This document shows, one piece after another, positions 1 to 6,109 of a DNA stretch of 8,526 nucleotides. Made by a program: the position numbers and the translations under genes. The stretch's first letter is position 1; each line of letters begins with the position of its first letter. The stretch spans positions 1 through 8,526 of the forward strand of contig JADFKX010000085.1 in assembly GCA_022564695.1 (NCBI GenBank). The letters run 5' to 3'. This DNA comes from Chloroflexota bacterium (GTDB lineage Bacteria > Chloroflexota > Dehalococcoidia > SM23-28-2 > RBG-16-64-32). Below the pieces are notes generated by a model, which was given only the letters and a program-made list of their open reading frames with translations, did not search any database and was not told the DNA's origin.

Positions 1-1622
1 TGGTGAGCAGCGGCCAGCAGCTGGCCGCCCGCCTCCGCCAGGCAACGCAGCCTGGTCCTGGCACAGAGCCGTTGACCGTAGACATTCTAGATCAGGCCTA
101 CCGCGCCCTGGCTTCCCAGTTCGACGCGCAGGACGGCGGATTCAGCCTGGCCCCCAAGTTCCCGCAGCCGATGGCCCACGAGTTCCTCCTTCGCTACTGG
201 CACCGCGCTGGGGAACCGGATGCGCTGTCGATGGTTGAGCTGACGTTGGAGAAGATGGCCCTGGCCGGCATGTACGATCAACTCGGCGGCGGCTTCCATC
301 GCTATTCCACCGATGCCCAGTGGCTAGTGCCCCACTTCGAGAAGATGCTGTACGACAACGCCCTCCTGAGCCGTCTCTACCTTCACGCCTACCAGGCGAC
401 CGGCCGACCGATCTGCCGGCGTATCGCTGAGGAGACGCTGGACTACGTGCTCAGGGAGATGACCGCCTCCAGCGGCGGCTTTTACTCCGCTCAGGACGCC
501 GACAGCGAGGGCGTGGAGGGGAAGTTCTACGTCTGGTCGCGCCAGGAGATCATCTCTGCGGTTGGTGCCGAGGACGGAGAGCTGTTCTGTCAGTACTACG
601 GCGTCACCCAGGAGGGCAACTTCGAGGGGCGGAACATCCTCCACGTTCCTCAGGAGGCGGCGGCACTGGCTCAGCAGATCGGCGTCAGCGTCGAGGCCCT
701 CCGCTCAGCCGTCGAGCGGGGGAAGGCCCGGCTACTGGCGGACCGCGAGCGGCGTCCCAGGCCTGGCCGCGATGAGAAGGTGCTGACCGCCTGGAACGCC
801 CTCATGCTGCGCAGCTTCGCCGAGGCGGCCTCCATACTCGGCCGGCCGGACTACCGGCAGGCAGCCGTGGCCAACGCCTCCTTCCTGCTGGAAGCGGTTG
901 TCGACGATGGGGGTCGTCTGCTGCGTGCTTACAAAGACGGCCAGGCCAAGCTGAAGGGCTACCTGGAGGATTACGCATTTCTCATCGACGGCCTCCTGGC
1001 CCTGCATGAAGCGACTTTCGATGGTCGCTGGCTCGATGAGGCTGTATCCCTGGCCCGGGCGATGATCGCCCTCTTCTGGGAGGAGGGACAGGGCGTCTTC
1101 TACGACACCGGACGGGACCACGAGGCGCTAGTCATTCGCCCTCGTGATGTGTTCGACAACGCCACCCCTTCCGGCAGCGCTATGGCGGCGGACGTGCTCC
1201 TTCGCCTGAGCGTCATCAGCGGGGAGGCAGAGTATTCGCGTCTGTCCACCAGGGCCCTGCGATCGATGCGGGAGCCGATGGCGGTGACCCCTTCCGGTTG
1301 TGCTCAGTGGTTGGCTGCCCTGGACTTCTACCTTTCAACGCCCAAGGAGGTCGCCGTCCTGGGGTCACGGGAAGACGTGGCGACGGAGGCGCTCCTGGCC
1401 GTGATCTACGGCCGCTACCTGCCGAATAAGGTACTGGTAGGGTGCGACCCTGGCGAGCGCCACATCCGGGAGGTCCCCCTCCTTGAGGGGCGGAGCATGG
1501 TCGATGGCCGGCCCACCGCCTATGTGTGCGAGCACTATACCTGCCAGCAGCCGGTCACCACGCCTGATGAGCTAGTAGCTCAACTGGACCCGAATGACGT
1601 ACGCCCTGCATTAAGCCGATAG
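1..1622 (+). CDS. YyaL/SSP411 family protein (COG1331), C-terminal part; 5' end outside window
   Basis: The reading frame is open from the left edge (first full codon at base 3) to TAG at 1620-1622, about 539 residues. The full family is usually near 650-700 residues: an N-terminal thioredoxin-like domain followed by an (alpha/alpha)6 barrel resembling N-acylglucosamine 2-epimerases and glycosidases. What is visible is the end of the linker and the whole barrel. Family hallmarks are APKFPQP (150-170), MYDQLGGGFHRYSTD (270-314), VPHFEKMLYDNA (327-362), a YSAQDADSEG stretch near 484-513, and a closing VCEHYTCQQP cysteine motif near 1521-1550. The GTG at base 3 is not a credible start, because the thioredoxin domain with its CxxC-type motif should lie upstream. 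The biochemical role of this conserved family is not settled; it is often annotated as a thioredoxin-domain protein and is expected to be cytoplasmic. No frameshift is visible. Family assignment is secure, function is not. Confidence 0.93.
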   Translation, partial: VSSGQQLAARLRQATQPGPGTEPLTVDILDQAYRALASQFDAQDGGFSLAPKFPQPMAHEFLLRYWHRAGEPDALSMVELTLEKMALAGMYDQLGGGFHRYSTDAQWLVPHFEKMLYDNALLSRLYLHAYQATGRPICRRIAEETLDYVLREMTASSGGFYSAQDADSEGVEGKFYVWSRQEIISAVGAEDGELFCQYYGVTQEGNFEGRNILHVPQEAAALAQQIGVSVEALRSAVERGKARLLADRERRPRPGRDEKVLTAWNALMLRSFAEAASILGRPDYRQAAVANASFLLEAVVDDGGRLLRAYKDGQAKLKGYLEDYAFLIDGLLALHEATFDGRWLDEAVSLARAMIALFWEEGQGVFYDTGRDHEALVIRPRDVFDNATPSGSAMAADVLLRLSVISGEAEYSRLSTRALRSMREPMAVTPSGCAQWLAALDFYLSTPKEVAVLGSREDVATEALLAVIYGRYLPNKVLVGCDPGERHIREVPLLEGRSMVDGRPTAYVCEHYTCQQPVTTPDELVAQLDPNDVRPALSR

Positions 1623-1696
1623 AGTGATACGACAGAGACGTACGTAGCGCTGAGCGATGAGTACGGCCAGGCTGTCTACTCCGCGGTCTGGAGCAG

Positions 1697-1708
1697 AAAG
1701 GGGAAGGG
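1697..1708 (+). promoter_or_regulatory. Ribosome binding site for the CsoR-like gene
   Basis: The purine run AAAGGGGAAGGG ends six bases before the ATG at 1715. This is good Shine-Dalgarno spacing. It supports 1715 as a real start even though the encoded protein is short. Confidence 0.55.
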
Positions 1709-1714
1709 TAATCG

Positions 1715-1966
1715 ATGGAAGTGGCAACTAGAGGGCACGCTATCACGCGTGTCGGATACATTGAGGGCTGCGTCGCTGCCTTGCGACTTAAGATCGAGAA
1801 GGACGAGGGCGTCATAGAGGTTCTGAGGAAGACGCACACCCTTCGTCGGTCAATAGATAGGCTAGAGGAGCTCCTGCTCGGGGAACGCCCAGCTGCTTCA
1901 TGGACTCGGCCAACTCCGCCGCGGACCGCAAGATGGGCTGCGGTGTGGGCTAGTCGGGAAACCTAG
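1715..1966 (+). CDS. Small CsoR/FrmR-like (DUF156) helical protein lacking the usual ligand residues
   Basis: This 83-residue protein starts at ATG behind a purine-rich ribosome binding site and ends at TAG (1964-1966). Residues 8-57 fit the three-helix CsoR/FrmR sensor-repressor pattern by eye. R12-x3-I16-E17-G18-x-V20 matches the family's R-x3-I-x-G-Q-V signature. It is followed by an acidic helix turn (K26 to E31), then VIEVLRK at the usual C-x-x-V-L-x-Q position, and an amphipathic LRRSIDRLEELLLGE. Family members are DNA-binding tetramers that release operators on binding Cu(I), Ni, formaldehyde or persulfide. By spacing, V33 sits where the primary cysteine should be, R58 where the histidine should be and S62 where the second cysteine should be, so classical sensing looks lost. 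The last 25 residues are Pro/Arg/Trp-rich and unlike the family, which could reflect a frameshift near codon 57. It could instead be an unrelated helical protein. No cognate transporter or detoxification gene adjoins it. Confidence 0.5.
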   Translation: MEVATRGHAITRVGYIEGCVAALRLKIEKDEGVIEVLRKTHTLRRSIDRLEELLLGERPAASWTRPTPPRTARWAAVWASRET

Positions 1967-1977
1967 ACGAAGTAGGT

Positions 1978-2009
1978 GGGAGAACAGCCGAATCTAGCTA
2001 TTCGCTCCC
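1978..2009 (+). other. Stem-loop downstream of the CsoR-like gene
   Basis: The outer arms GGGAG (1978-1982) and CTCCC (2005-2009) pair. The inner arms CGAAT (1989-1993) and ATTCG (2000-2004) pair around a six-base CTAGCT loop, with a six-base bulge on the 5' side. No T-run follows, so this is not a standard intrinsic terminator. It may be an RNA-stabilising or Rho-associated 3' structure, or chance. Confidence 0.3.
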
Positions 2010-2259
2010 AAGGCCGGACACGGCGACTGGCGTAGAGCTATCCAGAGTGGTCCCGTTCCCTAGCTGGCCTTCTTCATTGTCCGGTTCGCCCGAACGTTGC
2101 CCAACCTCGTCTTCATCTGCACCCGAATCAGCCGCCGCTAGCAGGTACGGCACATACTCGAAAATGGGGCAGTAGGGCGGCCTGGCCGTAGTCGATATCA
2201 ATAGAACTGAACGCTGCGTCCCAACGTATCGAAGCGCAGAACGCTCTTCTTGACAGAAC

Positions 2260-2268
2260 TGCTATACT
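2260..2268 (+). promoter_or_regulatory. Extended -10 promoter of the glycosyltransferase operon
   Basis: TGCTATACT is an extended -10 element (TGn plus a near-consensus hexamer) ending 15 bases before the ATG at 2284. No good -35 lies at 17 bases. A TTGACA at 2250-2255 is only seven bases upstream and cannot be its partner. Transcription would begin near 2275, giving a leader of about ten bases. The AGGAA at 2269-2273 would then fall outside the message, so the transcript would be leaderless or nearly so. Confidence 0.45.
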
Positions 2269-2283
2269 AGGAAATTACCCCGC

Positions 2284-3414
2284 ATGAAGATTCTGCAGGT
2301 CGCCCCGCTGTGGGAGAGAGTTCCCCCTCCAGGCTATGGCGGCATCGAGGCCGTAGTCAGTGTGCTGACGGACGCCCTGGTGCGAGCCGGGCACGACGTA
2401 ACCCTTTGGGCCTCCGGAGATTCCCTGACCCTGGCTGACCTACGATCTGTCTATCCACGCAGCCTGCGCACGGCAGAGAACGTGAAGGATGGCACGCTCT
2501 ACGACTGGGTTCATGCAGCCGCAGCGATCGGTGGCGCCACGGAGTTCGATATCATCCACAACCACGCTGGGGAGCCTGTCATGGCGCTCGCCGGCCTGGT
2601 GAACGTGCCCATGCTGACTACCATGCACTGCCTAATCACGTCAGACACAAGGATCGTCTGGCAACACTACAGTGGCTACTACAATACTGTCAGCCGCGCC
2701 CAAATCAGCACCGTGCCGCCCCTGGAGAGGCCGCAGCACGCGGGCGTAGTGTGCAACGCCGTAGACGTTGCCAGCTTCCCCTTCTCCACCCAGAAAGACG
2801 ACTATCTGCTCTGCCTGAACAGGGTGGCACCCGAGAAAGGCACCCACCTTGCGATCGAGGTGGCGCGCCGGGCGGGCCGCAAGCTAATCATCGCCGGCAA
2901 GGTGGACCGGGTTGACCGGGAGTACTATGAGACTTTGGTCAAGCCGCGGGTGGACAGTCAGGACGTGGTGTTCCTGGGCGAGGCCGACCATCGCCTCAAG
3001 AGGGAGCTCTACGTCCGGGCAGCTTGCCTGCTGGTGCCCATCTGCTGGGAAGAGCCGTTCGGGCTGGTGATGGTGGAGGCGATGGCCTGTGGCACACCGG
3101 TGATCGCCTTCGCCCGCGGCGCGGCACCGGAGCTCGTCGTGGACGGCGAGACCGGCTTCCTAGTTAAGGACGTTGATTCGATGCTGGAGGCTCTGGGAAA
3201 GATCGACACGATCGAGCCGACCCGCTGCCGCCAGCACGTAGAGGCCAACTTCGACGTCCCGGTCATGGTCGAGGGCTATCTTCGGTTGTACCGCGAGATC
3301 GTGGGCGCTCCCGCTCCCCTAGCTGAGACGCCGTCGGTGCCCCCAGTGCCGGCGTTCTACGCGAAAGACGCGGAGACTGCGGGAGCGGAGACCCATAGAG
3401 GAGGCGATGTGTGA
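2284..3414 (+). CDS. Family 4 glycosyltransferase (GT-B fold, retaining)
   Basis: This 376-residue protein starts at ATG with the family-typical MKILQVAPLWERVPPPGYGG, whose glycine-rich GYGGIE loop (residues 17-22) contacts donor and acceptor in GT4 enzymes. The N-terminal Rossmann domain covers about 1-165. The C-terminal donor-binding domain contains R180 and K185 in RVAPEKG (donor phosphate contacts), then EEPFGLVMVEAMACGTPVIA with the E-x7-E pair E257/E265, and a PELVVDGETGFLV segment. These are the standard GT4 elements for transfer from a nucleotide sugar with retention of configuration. The GGIE-type N-terminus resembles the AviGT4-like subgroup; donor and acceptor cannot be read from sequence. 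No signal peptide or membrane segment is seen, so it is cytoplasmic. The last ~45 residues are Pro/Ala-rich and probably disordered. It is the first gene of a likely operon, and its TGA stop overlaps the start of the next gene. Confidence 0.95.
   Translation: MKILQVAPLWERVPPPGYGGIEAVVSVLTDALVRAGHDVTLWASGDSLTLADLRSVYPRSLRTAENVKDGTLYDWVHAAAAIGGATEFDIIHNHAGEPVMALAGLVNVPMLTTMHCLITSDTRIVWQHYSGYYNTVSRAQISTVPPLERPQHAGVVCNAVDVASFPFSTQKDDYLLCLNRVAPEKGTHLAIEVARRAGRKLIIAGKVDRVDREYYETLVKPRVDSQDVVFLGEADHRLKRELYVRAACLLVPICWEEPFGLVMVEAMACGTPVIAFARGAAPELVVDGETGFLVKDVDSMLEALGKIDTIEPTRCRQHVEANFDVPVMVEGYLRLYREIVGAPAPLAETPSVPPVPAFYAKDAETAGAETHRGGDV
3398..3404 (+). promoter_or_regulatory. Strong ribosome binding site for the 88-residue protein
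   Basis: GAGGAGG lies inside the 3' end of the glycosyltransferase gene, nine bases before ATG 3414 and six before GTG 3411. It supports a genuine, translationally coupled small gene. Confidence 0.7.
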
Positions 3415-3677
3415 TGAAGGTCCTGCGTCCGGCTAACGAATCCACCAGCCCGCTTGCGCGGGAGGAAGAGCTTTTTCGCAAGCTCCAAGCGGCAGCAATC
3501 TGCTGCACAGAGCAGCTGCGCCTGACGATCGCCGCCCGCCGGTTGTTCCTGGACGGGTTCGTGGAGAGCCTCGACCAAAAGCTTCGGGCGGAGCAGACAT
3601 GCCGGGAACTCGCTCCGGGAAGCACAGTCGTTAACCGGCTCCGGGTTGCCGCTGCTGAGGAAAGACAAGTATCATAG
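3414..3677 (+). CDS. Small helical protein of unknown function, coupled to the glycosyltransferase
   Basis: The gene encodes 87 residues from ATG 3414, or 88 from GTG 3411, and ends at TAG (3675-3677). The start overlaps the TGA of the upstream gene (GTGATG arrangement) behind a strong GAGGAGG, the classic sign of translational coupling. I do not recognise a family. The protein begins with a short polar segment (residues ~1-15), then has what looks like a long amphipathic, charge-rich helix or pair of helices (~16-60: runs such as REEELFRKLQ and EQLRLTIAARRLFLDGFVESLDQKLRAEQ). It contains a vicinal cysteine pair (ICCTEQ) and one later cysteine, and ends in a basic and acidic tail. There is no signal peptide or membrane segment. 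Its position between a glycosyltransferase and a glucosidase suggests an accessory or oligomerisation role, but that is inference from context only. Confidence 0.7.
   Translation: MKVLRPANESTSPLAREEELFRKLQAAAICCTEQLRLTIAARRLFLDGFVESLDQKLRAEQTCRELAPGSTVVNRLRVAAAEERQVS
3646..3675 (+). promoter_or_regulatory. Weak candidate promoter ahead of the debranching-type gene
   Basis: TTGCCG (3646-3651) and TATCAT (3670-3675) are separated by 18 bases, a plausible but imperfect sigma70-type pair at the very end of the small gene. It would allow separate transcription of the downstream glucosidase. It could easily be chance in a GC-rich background. Confidence 0.2.
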
Positions 3678-3759
3678 CGGTGTGAAATCTAGGGCCGATA
3701 CGTAGGTTCCTCCGTTGGGAGCGACTCGACCGCCACGGGTAACACGCAGCACTTGGCGC

Positions 3760-5907
3760 ATGCTCCCTGAAGGGGAGCCGCGTGTCATCGCGGACATCCG
3801 GGACGCCCTCATCATCCGTGAGGGCGGCCTGTTTCTGCTCACGGACACGGACGGCAGCATCCCCCTGAACAACGACAGCGGTTTTGGCCTCTACCACAAT
3901 GACACCCGCTACCTCTCCGGCTGGGACCTCTCCCTCATCGGAGTAGAGCCGATCGTCCTCCTCTCCACGGCCGAGATGGGCTTCGCGGAGGAGCAGGTGA
4001 TGATCAACCCCGAGCTCATCAACGAGCGGGGAGAGACGTTGCCCAACGGCAGCCTGGAGATCCGGCGCCAGCGCGTCTTGGACCAAGGGTTCCTGGAGAG
4101 CGTGCGGCTCACCAACTTTGCTCTTGTCCCCCTGACGCTCACGCTACAGTACCAGTTTGACGCCGATTTCGCGGACATCTTTGAGCTACGCGGAATCCGC
4201 CGCAAGCGGCGGGCGCAGCTTCTGACGCCCCGCCTCCATCCTGACGCCGTCACCTTCGCCTACCGCGGCCTCGACGACGTAGCAAGAGAGGTCAGCATAC
4301 AGTTCCGGCGCAAGCCGGACCTCCTGGACCGCCACCGGGCTGTATTCCACCTGAACATCGAACCGGGAAAGGCCGAGGAGATCGGTGTCGCGATAGCAGT
4401 GGACAGACCAGCGGGCGCGGGAACGGGCTCAACCCGCCAGTCCATACTGTCCTTGAGGGAGAGCCATAGCCGCTGGAAGGAGTCCAGCACTCAGGTGCTC
4501 ACCAGCAACGAACTGTTCAACGCCGCCCTGGACCGCTCCATCGCGGACCTACGGATGCTCTGGACAGAACGGGGACCGGACCTCAGCTACATCTCCGCGG
4601 GCGTCCCCTGGTACGACACCCTGTTTGGTCGGGACTCGGCTCTGGCAGCGATGATGACACTAGCGCTGAAGCCCCAGCTGGCGCGGGATGTCCTGCGCTG
4701 CCTGACACGCCTTCAGGGAAAGGTGATGGACCCGGCGCGTGAGGAGGAACCCGGGAAGATCGTGCACGAGGTCCGTCAGAGCGAGATGGCGAACACGGGG
4801 GAGGTGGTCTTCGGGCGCTACTACGGCAGCGTCGACTCCACGCCGCTGTTTGTGCTCCTGGCGGCGGAGTACTACCGCTGGACGGGTGACCTGGAGCTGA
4901 TGCAGGAGCTGCAATCCGCGATCAACGCGGCCCTGGTCTGGATGGAGCGCTATGGTGACCTGGGCGGTGATGGCTACCTGGAGTACGCGAAGAAGACGCC
5001 CCGCGGGCTGGACAACCAGGGCTGGAAAGACTCCTGGGATGGCATTGTCGACGAGGAGGGAAACCCGCTTGGGCCACCTATCGCCCTGGTGGAGGTCCAG
5101 GGCTACATGTACGCCGCTAAGAAGGGGATCGCCGACGTGTACGAGGCGCTAGGGGATCCAGAGCGGGCACGACAGTTAAGGGAGGAGGCCATCACCTTGC
5201 GGAGGCGGATCAACGCCGACTTCTGGATGCCCGAGGGGTACTATGCTCTCGCCCTGGACGCAGACAAGAAGCCTGCGAGGGTTGTGACCTCCAACGCAGG
5301 GCAGCTCCTTTGGAGCGGAGTGCCCTCGCAGGCGAGAGCCCGGCGTCAGATCGACCGGACAATGCGAAACGACATGTTCAGCGGCTGGGGGATGCGGACC
5401 ATCAGCAGCAGCGCCCGGCGCTACAACCCCATGGGCTACCACCTGGGGACGATCTGGCCGCATGACAATGCCCTGATCATGGCCGGGTTCAAGCGCTACG
5501 GGGCGGAGGCGGAATTGAACGAGATCGCCACCGCCATCTGCGACGCCGCCTTCGCCTTCCCCTACTACCGCCTGCCGGAGTTGTTCAGCGGCTCTCCCCG
5601 GTCCGCACATCACGCGCCCGTGCCCTATCCGGTCGCCTGCCGGCCTCAGGCGTTCGCGGCGGCGACGCTGCCCTCCATGCTCACGTCGATTCTGGGCCTG
5701 GTGCCGGACGCCCCCCACGGTCGGCTGTACGTGGTGCGGCCCCGGCTACCGTTCTGGCTGGACTTCGTGCGCCTGTCTGGCCTCCGCGTGGGCGAGGGGA
5801 CGGTGGACCTGATCTATCATCGGCGAGGATCGCGGACCGTGGTGGAGCTGATCGGGAAGACATCGCCAGTGGAGTTGGTTCAGACGCGCCGCTGGCCCTG
5901 GCGCTGA
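3760..5907 (+). CDS. Amylo-alpha-1,6-glucosidase / glycogen debranching N-terminal domain protein
   Basis: The protein has 715 residues from ATG 3760; a TTG at 3715 would add 15 residues (residue numbers below count from the TTG). The N-terminal beta-rich debranching-type domain (about 30-230) shows GGLFLLTDTDGSIP, GLYHNDTRYLSGW and INERGETLPNG. A catalytic (alpha/alpha)6 barrel (about 270-720) follows, with PWYDTLFGRDSA (298-309), NQGWKDSWDGI (434-444), IWPHDNALI (580-588), RLPELFSGSPRS and YPVACRPQAF. Acidic residues D307, D439, D442 and D584 sit in the conserved active-site motifs. The predicted role is hydrolysis of alpha-1,6 or related alpha-glucosidic links in a glycogen-like or glucosyl-solute substrate; the exact substrate is unknown. 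There is no signal peptide, so it is cytoplasmic. Neither start has a convincing Shine-Dalgarno sequence. ATG is preferred because the 15 extra residues (basic, Pro/Thr-rich) look non-conserved. It follows the glycosyltransferase and small gene in one direction and probably shares their transcript. Confidence 0.93.
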   Translation: MLPEGEPRVIADIRDALIIREGGLFLLTDTDGSIPLNNDSGFGLYHNDTRYLSGWDLSLIGVEPIVLLSTAEMGFAEEQVMINPELINERGETLPNGSLEIRRQRVLDQGFLESVRLTNFALVPLTLTLQYQFDADFADIFELRGIRRKRRAQLLTPRLHPDAVTFAYRGLDDVAREVSIQFRRKPDLLDRHRAVFHLNIEPGKAEEIGVAIAVDRPAGAGTGSTRQSILSLRESHSRWKESSTQVLTSNELFNAALDRSIADLRMLWTERGPDLSYISAGVPWYDTLFGRDSALAAMMTLALKPQLARDVLRCLTRLQGKVMDPAREEEPGKIVHEVRQSEMANTGEVVFGRYYGSVDSTPLFVLLAAEYYRWTGDLELMQELQSAINAALVWMERYGDLGGDGYLEYAKKTPRGLDNQGWKDSWDGIVDEEGNPLGPPIALVEVQGYMYAAKKGIADVYEALGDPERARQLREEAITLRRRINADFWMPEGYYALALDADKKPARVVTSNAGQLLWSGVPSQARARRQIDRTMRNDMFSGWGMRTISSSARRYNPMGYHLGTIWPHDNALIMAGFKRYGAEAELNEIATAICDAAFAFPYYRLPELFSGSPRSAHHAPVPYPVACRPQAFAAATLPSMLTSILGLVPDAPHGRLYVVRPRLPFWLDFVRLSGLRVGEGTVDLIYHRRGSRTVVELIGKTSPVELVQTRRWPWR

Positions 5908-5916
5908 CGATCTCGA

Positions 5917-5996
5917 AGAGTCGCGTGGGATTCGAACCCACGACTCCCGGATCAAATGTCACACTGTGGGTGCCTAATTGCTAAGGCCTCAGACTC
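5917..5996 (-). other. tRNA-like remnant: perfect T-arm with acceptor-like flanks
   Basis: On the minus strand GTGGG-TTCGAAT-CCCAC (5941 to 5925) is a perfect tRNA T-arm: five-base-pair stem and canonical seven-base loop. It is followed by GCGACTC (5924 to 5918) in the place of the 3' acceptor strand. GAGTC, able to pair with GACTC of that strand, occurs at 5996-5992. That would give an 80-base unit with the next two acceptor positions mismatched and a D-arm-like hairpin GCCT-N8-AGGC (5987-5972). No pairing anticodon arm can be drawn, U8 and the loop GG are missing, and no CCA is encoded. GAGTC also lies immediately 5' of the T-arm (5946-5942), so the sequence can equally fold as an acceptor/T-arm minihelix with a two-base bulge. 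The likeliest reading is a decayed tRNA or the 3' tRNA segment left at an integration site; a functional tRNA is unlikely. Confidence 0.5.
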
Positions 5997-6008
5997 GCGA
6001 AATCCGGG
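5946..6008. repeat. Seven-base inverted repeat enclosing the tRNA-like 5' region
   Basis: CCCGGAT (5946-5952) and ATCCGGG (6002-6008) are perfect complements 49 bases apart. They bracket the smaller GCCT/AGGC hairpin. Together with the adjoining T-arm hairpin they could fold the transcript of either strand into a multi-branched structure. Confidence 0.35.
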
Positions 6009-6034
6009 GTGAAAACCGCGTTGTGAGGTCGCCG

Positions 6035-6056
6035 CACACTACGAAGTCTTAGTGTG
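6035..6056. terminator. Perfect 7-bp hairpin in the convergent gap, possible transcription barrier
   Basis: CACACTA (6035-6041) and TAGTGTG (6050-6056) pair around an eight-base loop. It lies between the convergent 3' ends of the glucosidase (5907) and the ATP-grasp gene (6110), where a bidirectional terminator is expected. Neither strand shows a T-run after the stem, so Rho-independent termination is doubtful. Confidence 0.3.
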
Positions 6057-6109
6057 ATACTCTCCCCCGGCCCTCTCGCGGAAACAATGGACACCCCTCA
6101 GGTTTCTTA

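Larger units (their letters stand above)
1967..2283. other. Intergenic region of ~317 bases; no credible gene
   Basis: No plus-strand gene is seen. A 67-codon minus-strand frame (2201 to 1998) has only a TTG start, no Shine-Dalgarno sequence and no recognisable motif, so it is not called. The stretch holds a stem-loop just after the CsoR-like gene and an extended -10 promoter immediately ahead of the glycosyltransferase. A direct repeat CAGAAC occurs at 2237-2242 and 2254-2259, 17 bases apart, just upstream of or overlapping that promoter. Confidence 0.6.

Noticed and set aside
1998..2201. 67-codon minus-strand frame, acidic, beginning at TTG
   Set aside because: TTG start, no ribosome binding site, no known motif, and it overlaps the stem-loop at its end; best explained as chance.
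2250..2268. TTGACA and TATACT as a -35/-10 pair before the glycosyltransferase
   Set aside because: The spacer is only seven bases; 16-18 are needed. Only the extended -10 is kept.
5176..5718. 180-codon minus-strand frame inside the glucosidase gene
   Set aside because: Antisense shadow of a clearly conserved protein-coding frame; no domain is recognisable.
5918..5946. T-arm hairpin as the intrinsic terminator of the glucosidase operon
   Set aside because: No T-run follows on either strand, and the loop is a canonical TTCGAAT T-loop, which fits tRNA origin better.
5681..5962. Minus-strand frame whose N-terminus reads DPGVVGSNPTRL
   Set aside because: This peptide is the usual spurious translation of a tRNA T-arm; the rest is antisense to the glucosidase. 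It helped flag the tRNA-like element but is not a gene.
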